A stretch of 64,000 bases of DNA from Clonostachys chloroleuca. Its lineage: Eukaryota > Ascomycota > Sordariomycetes > Hypocreales > Bionectriaceae. The translations under genes and the position numbers were made by a program. Numbering within the stretch: position 1 is the stretch's first letter; every line of letters begins with the position of its first letter. Location: NCBI GenBank assembly GCA_037952775.1, contig JBANAY010000004.1, forward strand, positions 2,790,001-2,854,000, given 5' to 3'. Shown piece by piece: positions 10,360 to 21,652 of the stretch. The notes beneath the pieces are model-generated. The model saw only the letters and a list, made by a program, of their open reading frames with translations, had not been told where the DNA came from and ran no database searches.

Positions 10360-12453
10360 ATGTCATCAGATACTATGCCCAATCTTTTCCCGGACCGGCC
10401 TATCAGGCCGCTGCCGAAACGGAGACTTCGAGAACGACTATCCCCTCAGGTTGCAGAGTCGATAAAATACCCACCTTCGATGCTCAACTCGATTCCCCTT
10501 TTTCAGTATCCCTGCTCATCAAAAGAAGAGGAAACTCATTCAAATATCGGATTTACGGGTTTATCTGGGGGGCTGCAACAAGTCGAGTCGGCAAAAAGTC
10601 TTCCAGGCCGCCGAAATGGAGGGGTCAATGGAACTGATGGAATAGAGACAGGAAGAAGCACGCTCGTTACAAGATCTTCACCCGAGCTTCTGAATCGGAC
10701 GGTACCTGTCTCTTCAAGACCAGAGCAATCACGCTCAAGAATGCAACCCGCTCCATCAGCTCCCTCATCGGTCGATGGTTATGATTCATTTGAGAATACG
10801 AACAATAAGAAGAAACGAAAGATCCCCTCAGCCGGCGATTCGGTACTCAACTCGGCTCATGGGCTTAATATCGATATGAGCTCACATCCAACATCTGCTG
10901 GCGCAGGCTCTCCCTCTGGTGAAGTCAATGGTGATCATTCGCTTTACAGTTCGGCGGGGTATACCACGACAGGAAGCTTCGGTTCAAATGGCCAGGGTAT
11001 GTCAGGGTCTGGGAGAGGCAGGCTTGGCAGGTCAAGGAATTGCAGGAGTCCTTTACGAGCCCTCTCTGATGGCAACAACTTATCAGCTTCCCGCACCTCG
11101 AAAAGCGCATCGCAATGGTCTTCTGGTATGTGCAAATTTCATTTCTCTTTGTCCTCTTCTCTCTCCTCCGTCTCGCCTTTGATTCGTATCCTGGTTCCCT
11201 CTAGTATGTCTTTGTAATTTTTACAAAAAGACGAGTGGTGGGTGACTCAACTTCTGCTCCGCAGCAAATGAGTTTCGCTCAACCAACTCAATGTCTGAGC
11301 ATCAGCCCCTAAAACGCACCTGACTCTTGGTTGTTGGTGGCAGCTTCCTCAACTCGGCCATGTTTTCGGTTCTGAATTTGGCAGATTTGTCCTATTTTCC
11401 TTCTTTTCTTCGCCCTCTTGATGGATTCTCCGAAATCATTTATTGCCAACTCGCTCTTCACATTTCTACCCCCGAGAATCACCCCATTTTCTACTTCTCA
11501 AGGCCTGAATTTTGTGCTTAGGAACATGATGATAGACGACTAACAGCATTAATAGAGCATGAAGGATCCAGCGGTATTATTAGAAACGCGATAGCCAATG
11601 CGGGAAAATTACCTCCACAGGGAGAAGAGAACGTGAGCCTCTTGCAACAGCACTCTGCTAAGAGTAAAGGCACACCCTCCTCATCCCAGTTCACTTTCAC
11701 CTGCGACTCGCAAGTCACCGGCACATTGCATTGGCCCGGTTGGTACCATCATCCAGAATTTAATGCGTCTAGTTACTAACTTGTCGCAGCCAACTCGTCC
11801 AGGCATAACATGGGCCAGCAGTCAAGCTTCATAAACGGAGCTCCAGCAGCTCACCATGAGGACCTTAACAAGGCCGCCAATCGCGAACGAAGAAAGACTC
11901 GCCGGCAAATTGAAAAAGAACTAGTCAGAGCAGCAGAGGATCGTCGGCAGGCAGCTGCTAGACGATATTATCAGAACCCCCCAAGCCAGAAGACTTTTGG
12001 ATTTGCGAGTTTTGTGAATATGAAGCTATTTTTGGCGAGCCTCCGCGGGCCCTCATTCGGCAATACGAGCTCAAAGACTACAAGAAGAGGCAAGAAGAGG
12101 CCGATAGGAAACGACTCCTGGAGAAGGCGAAACAAAAAGGCCGAAAGGGCAAAAAGAATGGGAAATCATCTTCTAGGGGAAGCATGGCAAATCAACATGA
12201 TACAGCTGGCGCATATGAAACGAACGTGCCTCCACGCAATCAATCTGGCAATAGCCAGTCAACGCAGTCGGAGGACGATGAGGACGAACAAAACGCCGAG
12301 TTAGAACAGACGTACCACACCCCTCAGCCAAGTAGGAGGCCGGGAAATGAAGAAGACCGAGGAGGAGGCCCGAGTCGGAGAAGAGGACAAAGCGTTGACA
12401 GTGGGGGGGCTGGCATACCTCGGGCTCCGACAATCGAACTTGCAGTACCATAG
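10360..12453 (+). CDS. Conserved fungal protein of unknown function, frame broken at C runs
   Basis: Proposed exons are 10360-11125, 11265-11329, 11547-11738 and 11790-12453. The start ATG (MSSDTMPNLF) lies just after a likely 5'-UTR intron end; an in-frame ATG at 10306 would lie in that intron. The N terminus is basic, the middle disordered. The C-terminal part is Arg/Lys/Glu helix (about 11865-11975), then PEDFWICEFCEYE with a CxxC pair, then a charged coiled-coil-like stretch and an acidic tail. The helix and the CxxC region are in different frames: one extra C in the C6 run 11977-11982 joins them. Exon 2 also needs one extra C in C4 11306-11309 to avoid a stop; a simpler model skips exon 2 (one 421-nt intron). 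With both corrections the protein has 562 residues. Donors of exons 2 and 3 (GTTGTT, GTTGGT) are weak. I recall the CxxC region as conserved in Pezizomycotina but know no function. Confidence 0.6.
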
Positions 12454-13822
12454 TAGGAATCTGACTGAAAGTGTGCTCCGAAGTATCGGGCTCGCTCTCA
12501 TCCGGAACAGTATGCTTGCTCACTTACGCTTGGTAACCCCCTAGCGTTGCTTGAAAGTTTGTTTATTCATGTATTGAGGACATGTTGGGTGTGAGAGGCA
12601 AAGAGACCAAGGAATCTCCTACAAGGCCGACAAGTCCTTGATGTACAACTAGTCCCCAGGACTTCTTATGTAGCGTCTATAGCCTTCACGGCTGTTTGTT
12701 GAATTGAGCGGCTCTGTTTACTACGTGCGTATCACACTCATAGTTCTTTGCTCGTGTCTCAGCTAGTGCTGTTTGGCGTCTTGTCCTTTTGCAATTCGAA
12801 TGCAATGATCTACTACAACCTCGGCCCGTCCACTGCATCCGACTCCAAACCAATAGGGGGTCTATTTCCACCACACCTTGGGCTCTGATCGGGCAAGTTG
12901 TCCATAAACCCCGGACCGTCTCGTCAACCGTCTATCTACCCGCATATCTCTTCCAGGGTACGCAAGGGGTCCGTCCAACGCGCAAGCTTTTGTTTTGATT
13001 GCAAAACGAACCCAGAACAGTCGCCTTACCCTTGACAATAGCCACGAGAGCAAAGGATGGGCGTTGCCGATCCACGTTGGCATTGCTCCTCAACATCGCA
13101 GCGCGAAAATCTCGGGATGCCGTCATGCCCACCCGCCCAGAGACAGGCAGGGATCGGCAGCAGTGCCTGGTGCCAACAGCGTCATTCTTGGAGGTGTTTT
13201 AGCCGTCCTGCGCTGTGGTGGGGGGAATGCTAAGGTGGTGTTAGTGAGGCCTAAGGATGGGGCTCTGTCGTCATTGACTGCAATTGACGCTCCCTGTCGC
13301 CAATGAGGGAGACGCATTGAGGTACGTACACCGGTGCTAGTTTGCTGTGTCTTCCCAAACACTCTCAGCTTCAGTCAGCTCCCCCTGTCAGCACGCTGGA
13401 CCTATCCGAATCGATCACCAAAGCCCTAACTGGCTGCGCTTCTGCTGTCCATCTGGTGTGGGCCGAGCTTCCATGGTCGGTGGTGACGGCGGTTGCTGTG
13501 GTTCATACGTGGTGCTGATGCGCTTGTCGAGTGTCGAGTGCCGGCCCATCTCAAATTATTCCCTGGGCATCCATCCCGTCTGGACACTGCCCGTCCGTTT
13601 CGTTTCACCCTGATTACTAGTACCTGCTATTCCTGGCCCCGGTCGAATCCACCTCTTCCGCGAACCTGCAAGTCTCCGTCATTTCAACTTCTTAATTATT
13701 CGTTATCCATTTAATCCTTCATTCAGTCAATTATTCAATTCTTCTGCCTCCTCGCCTACTTAATCCCATGACATAGCCCGCCTTTGGCAGTTGCTGGCAC
13801 AGCGAGCCATCATCAAGTCACC
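12454..13822. other. Intergenic region, promoter of the Seg1-like gene
   Basis: Lies between two plus-strand genes. The last 250 bases (13,570-13,820) are CT-rich with TTAATTATT tracts, as expected for a promoter and 5' UTR. No gene or repeat is recognised in the remainder. Confidence 0.5.
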
Positions 13823-16800
13823 ATGTTTGGTGGTTCCCGCAGGCGTCGTCCTCCTGTTCAGGTATGTTTCGGAAATCACCCGCTGTTCGCTTGAAGCCAT
13901 TAGAGTTCGCGCCGGCCAGCGCTTGGCCACGGGACCCGTCGCTCGAGTGTGCGCCCAGCAGCTTGCTTAATTATGCCTGGACATCGTCATCGAACCCTCA
14001 CAATTTCTTGTCGCTGGTCGTTTGTGGCTTCTATCGCAACGTCCGTTGTCTCGCCCTGGTCACCCTCCACCTCGCCTTCCCTTGAAGCCACTAGCCCTCG
14101 CCCAGCACCGCCTTCTCAAACATTGATATCGATCTTTGCGCTGACATGCCTCTGTTAAAGCCTCTGACGAGCGAGACTGCAAATCCAAACGCAGCAACAG
14201 CCGCGGCCTCGGCTTTCATGCGCAGCGAGCCCTCGAATTCATTATCATCCGCCGCCGCAGCCGCCGCACTCAAAGCACGTCCTACCACCCCGACCAATGT
14301 CGCCGAAGTCCAGTCAAAGCGCGCTCTGCGGAGGAGTGCCTCTCTCACGAGGAGCCCGGACCGATCGCGCCATGGGAAACAGCTCCAGAGGTCGCCCAGC
14401 GCCAGCTCTATGACCGAGCGCACCTTCAGGTCACCCTCGCCTGGCCGCAACCCGGCAGCAATACCACACGATGCCCCTCCTGTTCCCAGCTTACCGAAAA
14501 CAGAGCCTCAGAAACAGTCGTTCCGAACTACGAACCAGAGGACCAAGCATGGCAGTAGCAACATCAACATTAGGACGACAGATCTTGTGTCGCGAACCTC
14601 CACCGACGCCAACGATGCCAGACCTGGAAGCATCAGCCCCTCAATCAACTTCTCGTATCCCAGGGCGACGATAGAGTCGCCTACACTATCTGCACCGTCT
14701 GGTTCGGAGGTTACAATGGTCTATGACCCCAACTCTAGGAGAATGGTTCCCAGACTGGAAGTCTCAGACAAGCAACACGTTCGGCGGGCACCAGAAAAGC
14801 CGGTGAAGAAGAAGAAGCAAGCATCACTGCCAGTTGGTAGTCATGTTGAAGTGGCGAAAGCTCTGGTTGCAGAATCTCCAGGCCGTGAACAGACTCGCCC
14901 AGCAGATACATCAAAACCTCAGCGAGCAGCAGTAACGGAAGGCCGCTCGACACAGGCAGCCAAGTCAGCGCAACCAGTAGAAGTCAAACACCAAGTAGTA
15001 CCAGCCGTGGAGTCAAATGCAAGCAACGCAGAGCCTCCCCCTCGTAGCATCACCAGCTCTGAGGTTGAAGTACTGAGTCCTGCACCCAGTGCGCCCCGCT
15101 CATTTCCTCTAAAGGTCAATAAGTCGCCTTTAAAAACGGATGGGGAGGATGGCGCAAGCAACACTGTGGACTCTGGCAGCGCTCAGGAGACAGATAACGT
15201 TGCTCCTACAGTCCCTGCCCCTACTTCTGACGCACAAATACAAACGACATCGAGCGAAGATAGGTCCCAGTCTCAAGAACCAGTTGCAACTCCGGTTCCT
15301 GAACCACGTGGACAAGCAAGGGAAGTCCGAAGAACTCGGGTCGAGTCACAGAGCCCTTCGCATTCCCCCGCACGATCTGCGCACTTTGCGCCGACGACGG
15401 CCCAGCTCTTAGTTCGCCATGAGCCCCCTCCCAGATCAATTTCCCCTCGAAAATCGGCTTTGAAGCAGTCTAATAGCGTCCGAGGCAGTGGCCCATCTGA
15501 TGATAGCTCTGAGGCCTCGGGGTCAGTGAGTGGGCAGTATTCCAGAGACAGCTCCGTCCAAGCCACCAAGAAAGCTTTTCGCGTTAGTTTCACGGATGAG
15601 AATACAGTGGTCGTTGGAGATTCAGCCGAACCGCGAGAACCGAGCCCTCCGGCATTACCAAGCCCACAAGCTAAAAAGCCATGGCACAATGTCATCACGC
15701 GCCATCAGAAAAAGGACAAGCCTCTCGTGGATGAAGACGAAACCATGTCCCCCAGGCCTGCTTTACCATTGTTTGGTAGCGTGCGAGACAAGAAACCACG
15801 AGAGCCCGATAACGAGCGTCCCCTTGTTCGCCCTTCAGAAAAGATTTGGTCCACAGGCCCGGGACCAGAAGCGTCTAGATTGTCAAACGATTCTCCGGTT
15901 GGATCTCTTTCGGCACAAGAGAATGCATCCCGGAATGCAGCCAATATATCAAAAGCACGAGAGCCACTACCGCCAGTTGTCCAGTCTGTTGACATGATAG
16001 ACTATTTGAGCAATAGTCTGTCGAGTTCAGATGATGAATTGGACGATTCAGACACTGCTCGGTCCACTCAACTCACAGAGCAACACTTTGATTCCCAGTC
16101 GAACGAGGATCTTGCTCAGCCACCTAGGCCAGAGGTTTCTTCCGACGAGAAATCACTTATTACTGCTGATCCAAAGTCTGTGGACGGGGATGGACATGCA
16201 CAGGATGATTCACCAGTGACGAACCAAACGCTTGTCAGGCGGCCAGAAGATGTTCCAATGATTTCCATCACCAACCCCAGCCCTTTATTGAAAGACGTGG
16301 ATGACAGCTCACCCGCTAGTGACTACTTCGATGTCCCGGGCGGCTTTCCTGAGGACGGCTCTTCTAAACCTATTGTCGTTGGAAACGATACACCTTCTCT
16401 CAAGATAAACACCCAGCCTTCACAAGCGCCAGCACTGGCCGAAGTTGAAGAGGTGCCTGTCCCTGGCTCGCCCATGGGAGACATCAAGGAGGAGGAGGAA
16501 TCCACAGATGGGAGTAGCATCTACAGTGACGCCTATGAAGACCTCTCAGATATAGAGGGCGATGGCTTCATGTCGTTGGATGCCGTCCTCGAATCTCCCA
16601 CAAGCGGGAAAATGGCCAAGATTTACGAGAAGGCTCTGTCTCAGGCCAAGGAAAACGAAACAGCTGCAACATCGGTCTCCGATAGTGGGGTTCCCGAGGT
16701 GTCACCCAAAACTTCACAGGACTGGGAGAATGCAAAGGCATATTGGCGTAGTCTCTCCTCTGATAAGCGCCGCCAGCTTGAGGTCGAAGCGATGGAGGAA

Positions 16801-18366
16801 GCAGCAGAGGAAGCTGATCAAGAGGCGCCATCTAAAGTAAAGAAAACTAAGAAGAAGAGACGTTCGGCAGATCGGCAGGCGCTGACCGCTAGCGCCACCG
16901 AGAACTTGCAGACAGCCGATGGATCACACAGAGGGCCAAAGGTATCTACCAGGGAGGAGGTACCCGTGAAACCCTTTCGCAAATCGATGCGAGGGAACCG
17001 GCCGCAAGAAACAGGAGAACCTCAACAACCAAGCGGTACTATGCGCAAAAGTTTACGTTCTAACGGGGATGCTGGGGATTCTCACACATCCCGTCCATCA
17101 TCATACCACCCAGGTTCTACAACTGAACCATCAAATGACACGAAACGATCGATGATACTCAATGGGCGTCCAGCATCGTCAGGAGGTATAGGCGGTGCAA
17201 GCGGGAAGCCTACATTGAGAAGGCGTGGGTCTGACTCGAGTGAGAGCAGCTTCAAACGCTCACGGAGAGGTAATACAGAGGGATTTGGCTTCCGGAGATC
17301 AATGAGGGAGTCAGAGCCGCAACATTCTTCCAAGGGTAGTGGACGCTTTAGTCTTCGTTCCCTCTCACCACCAGGATCACCTTTCCGCCGTCCAAGCTTT
17401 CAAGCAGCAGCATCTACAGATACTGGCGGCCGAGGAATGAAGCAGTCGTTGCGAAGCGATTCAACAGACACCAAACATAAACGTTTCTCTTCATTTGGGC
17501 GATCCTCGGGCAAGAAAGCAAAGCAGGGCAAGCTGGGAAGCCGCTTTGCAGACTCAAGCGATGAGGAAGATGCGCGCCCGTCGATATTCAGGAGCCGCTT
17601 TGCTGATTCCAGTGATGAGGATGAAAGGCCCTTATCCTCTCACAAACCACGCGGTTTTGCCAAGACAATGAGGATGAGTCAAGGTGCCAGCTCAGCAGCC
17701 GCTGCAGCCTTAGGTGTCCCTCTCGCCCAGCCCAGGGCAGACTCGCCTGATCTTCCGGATAGTGACGATGAAATTATCCAACCAAAGCGTGGCTCCTCCG
17801 CGACTGGTAATGGGCGTCCTCCCGTGCAACGGAATCGGTCCGGGCGTGGTGAGCTGGCCTCTAATGCTGGCCTCATTGGAACTGATGGCCTGGGAGATCG
17901 GCCCTCTCATACTCGCAGGAACAGTTTCATGTCCAGCATACTCCGCAGAAAGAAATCGCCTGGGAACAAGATAACGCGGGAAATCAACGAGAGTGCTGCC
18001 CGCCGCGATACAAGACTTGAACGAAGTACCGAAGAGCTTGCCATGATCCGAAGCAACAGTGGCAGCCGTCTCCGAACCCAGAATCGCGGTCCCAGCTGGC
18101 CTCTGCCGGACGGAGGCGAAGAAGGGCCCCAAAGTGGCTCCAAAGTAACCGCCGAAGCTCCTATTCCCCGCCCTGCAACCAGTTCTGGTGCCGGTCCTTC
18201 TGCCTCCTCGCGGGGCTTTCTCAAGCGCCGAAGCCTATCCCACCAAGAAGCGTCTCCTTACGTTCCGCCATGTGCTGGTCAAGAACAGGAAGAAACACCC
18301 TCTGAGGTAATGGGCAAGAAGAAGAAGTTTGGCACGCTGCGCAAAATGTTCGGTCTCAATGATTAG
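13823..18366 (+). CDS. SEG1: Large disordered cortical protein, Seg1-like (eisosome assembly)
   Basis: Two exons: a 39-nt first exon 13823-13861 (MFGGSRRRRPPVQ) and 14161-18366, separated by a 299-nt intron with CTGAC near its acceptor; phase 0, 1,414 residues. The downstream ATG at 14146 lies inside the intron and is not the start. After the intron come PLTSETANPNAA and an Ala-rich segment. The body is low-complexity Ser/Pro/Arg/Glu with many SP and RS sites and acidic clusters. The motif SRFADSSDE occurs twice at about residues 1140-1170 (nt 17,540-17,620). The C terminus ends in a basic block KKKKFGTLRKMFGLND that could bind membrane. Short basic MF- start, Ala-rich N region, disorder and length fit the fungal Seg1-like proteins, which organise eisosomes under the plasma membrane. 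No catalytic domain is seen. The family name rests on pattern memory and should be treated as probable. Confidence 0.7.
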
Positions 18367-20021
18367 GAGATTGGTACTGAATCACCAAGCTTCCTGATAT
18401 GCTGTTAGCAGAAACACTTCCCTAACATCACCCTTCTTTGGATGATTTTTTTCTTTTTTTTTCTCCGAAAGCCATTCTTATTATAATGACTTCAGGCGCG
18501 GGTGGCCGCGGCGTTCACCCTCTTCATTCATTATCATTATTTATTACTCTTATTGATAGTATTATTACTATCCGACACCATTTTCATATTATTATTACTT
18601 GTTATTACTTATTGGTCACGGTTAATGTTCCTTATTTGGGTGCATGGTAGACACGGGGAACAAGCATTGGGGTTTATGGGTATTCTGTCAAAAAGGAACA
18701 AATATAATCAAGGCGGGATGCTTACTGCACTCATTAGTATTTGGATTGTTCCAGCGGGAAATGAGTCTGGGACATACACACATAATACCACCGCAACGGC
18801 TCCTCGCACTCTGCGATGGAGCTATTTGTTTATACCTCCTACAAGCATGGCCGTGAGACAGAACGAGTGAGGGTCTCGTAATCAATCTTACCAGCTATGC
18901 CATACACTTAGACATATAGATGGGCAAGCGTCTGTTGGGTACGCTACGCGAGTGTATAGAAGAAAAAGCATCATCCAAGCGACATCAGACGTTGTGATGA
19001 TAGATCACCACAATGGTTACGGGAGGGGACGTGCACAGGGTAGCTAAAATACCGAGAGAGCTTGTATTGCACAGTTAACCTTACTGTTAACTCCTCTGAA
19101 TAATAGCAAAAGTCCACATCGCTTTGATGTGTGTTGAGTCTATAGAGTTTTTGTTGAAAACATGGTTTCCGAATTAACTTTGTTTTCTCTATTCCAAAGC
19201 ATTTAATCCTTGTTGCGTCAAATTCCATATTCACTCCATGGCGAGGACTAACGGCTGTGTGTGCAAGTTCAATGGCAATGAGCACAAATTGTATCCGATC
19301 AAGGTGATAAGTCATTCGTAATGTAGGTACATATAGTCAAATCCTGGGTTCATGGCTCAACTGCTGGTTTACTGGTCGCTCATGAAGCAAGGCGGGCGCG
19401 CCAACAGAGACTCACTCGACAGGTCATGGCCTACCCTGTTCATCTGCGTGATCATCGCTCGCTGGACTGGGAGCCTGCTGGCGTCATCTTCAGAATTATG
19501 GCTGCAGTTCTTCAAGTGGGCTTTGCCGCCTTTTTCGGCATGGACATGGGAAGTTAGGTATTTATGAAATGGTGATAATGTGGACATGCCCGTTCATATT
19601 GTTCTTCAGATGGCAAAGTGTGTAAGGCCTGGGCCAGCCACACATTAAGAATTAAATTATCGTCTATCTACGCAGGAGATTCGCCATGCGACTAGACTTG
19701 TGTCTTGTTTTCAGTGAAAATGGATCTTACTAGATGTTGCGCGCTCGAACGCAATTGATTGATTGTTCTTGCTTGGTCTGTCCGCTTGGATGCTATTGAG
19801 AATGAAACCTGCACGCAGAGCACTCTCGCGGCATTATACGAATGCTTATTACATGTCATCCCTTTGCGGTTTAACGTGAATCTTATACAAACCTATGGTA
19901 CAAACGTATATGCTGGCAAATAGAAAACCCATGCACCACCATAACATGGGAAGTATGCCAAATAAGGCCATTTAGACGGAATTCAGTACTAAGAGCACCG
20001 AATTCTCGACAGGTTAGCTGG
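18367..20021. other. Convergent intergenic region with AT-rich tract
   Basis: Holds the 3' ends of the Seg1-like gene (+) and the DUF1752 gene (-). Positions 18,525-18,615 are rich in imperfect ATT/TTA triplets, probably 3' UTR. Nothing else is recognised; the ORFs here are short and featureless. Confidence 0.5.
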
Positions 20022-21652
20022 CTAGCTCCTAGATCGGGGCTTGTTGCCTGCCCTAGCTTTCTCCCTCTCCAGAAGAAGAGTCAATTGGCTCTTGGTTCTG
20101 CCAAGCGGAACACTGGCCGAGGTACTTGGCTGGGTTGGCGTGAGGTGTGAATCTAGTAAAGAGGAAGTTGGTGAAACGTCCTCGTCGAATCGGTGTCCAA
20201 AATGATGGGTGATTGGGAGCGATCCAACACTCCCGGCCTGGTCGATGATGGTTCCTTGTGCAGCTATGTTCGTCGTCGAAGCAGTCGCACCGGTAAACAA
20301 CTTTGGATTTGGCGCTTTTATATGAATGCCTTCTCTAGGACGAATAAACCCAGAGTGGGACTGGGATCGAAGCATCGGTGCAGGAGCGTTCGGTGGACTT
20401 AGTACTTCTGGTATATCGATCTCTTTGCGGAATGGACTGTGATTGTCCTGGACACCTTCTGAGAGTTTCGCAAGCGATTTTCTAGTTGATATTAAGTCGT
20501 GGTGCGAAGATTGCCGGGTCATGTAGGGTGCATGTGGCCTTGATGTTCTCGTCATCTTGTCAGTAGTAGCGCTCATCACGACGGCTGGTCTCTTTCCAGC
20601 TGCCTTTTCGCTTAGTTGTTGCGATCTGTTGGGGTCAACTGAATTCGTGTTATGAGTTGGTTTCGAGCTTTCGTGACTTGATGGGACGAGAACATCAGGT
20701 GCTATAGGCGTCTTAGGTGAAATGACCTCCTGGGGGCTTTGTGAGATTGGAGCTGCCGCGGCGGCATCTTTGCTTGTCAGTTTCGGCACCCCGGAGGGCT
20801 GGGAGCTGGACTTTCTGCGTATCACTGGCCGCCTCTTCGAATGTCCAGCAGAGGCGACAAACTTTTTGGCCTGCACTGGTGCTTTCTTCTTGGGTGGTGA
20901 ATGGTTGGGCGTTCGCATTTCTAATCCTGGTGTAACTGTGCTTCCCGAGGATGGAATGTCGCTTTCCATATATTGTTCTTCCTCGGACTCAGGGGGCGAG
21001 ATAAAACGTGCCGTAGGGCGAGGCCCTGTTGTCGATGGACCTCTTGGCTTCTTCAAGATGGGATGAGCTGGAGGGGGTCTGGAAGCGCTAGAGAGAACTA
21101 AGTCAGACTTGCTGGGTCCTTTGCCATCAGCCAGCATTTCACCCTGTTGGTTGGTCCCGGCAAGATGCACCGTTGGCCTGCTTGTAGTAGAACTCTAGAT
21201 ATAGTCAGATGAGATCGAATTCATCTAGCGGCCAGATGATTGGGGAGGGGTGGGAAGGCGAGCTTACATCTGGTCCTTCCCATCGGTTTGGCGGTCCTCT
21301 CAACGGTACAAAGGTCGGTCCCAAAGAGATATGCTCGTATATCGAGGCCAAAACATTGCCACTTAGGAGACGCCGATCACTCCCCAGTACATGCCACCAA
21401 AAGTTCTCGAGCCGCCGAGCGATAGGATCTTGAAGCTTTTTGTTTGTAGTTGTATACACTTAAACACGAAGTTGTAGTTAGTAAATAGATTCAGTAAAGG
21501 TAGAGCTGAGCAACGGGATGCCCAAGCATACCTTTCCAGTACTTCCACACCTGATCAAGAGGCACCTGAGGAAAGTTCGCAACCTCTTGATAAACAGTAC
21601 TGGTGTTTACAACGATGCCTTTCGGCAGCGCAACATGATCCGCACTGTCCAT
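20022..21652 (-). CDS. DUF1752 (AreA GATA-like domain) protein
   Basis: Exons 21532-21652, 21268-21458 and 20022-21194 (73-nt introns) keep phase and give 494 residues. The N-terminal ~100 residues carry VWKYWKVYTTTNKK followed by RRLENFWWHVLG, the short tryptophan-rich block of DUF1752, the region that precedes the zinc finger in nitrogen regulator AreA. The conserved block straddles intron 1, which supports the splice. The remainder is disordered and basic (Ser/Pro/Lys), with a conserved-looking C-terminal helix RTKSQLTLLLEREKA. There is no GATA zinc finger, so this is a DUF1752 protein without the DNA-binding domain, probably a regulatory adaptor. Its target is unknown. A very long upstream region (about 5 kb without genes) suggests complex control. 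Confidence 0.7.
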
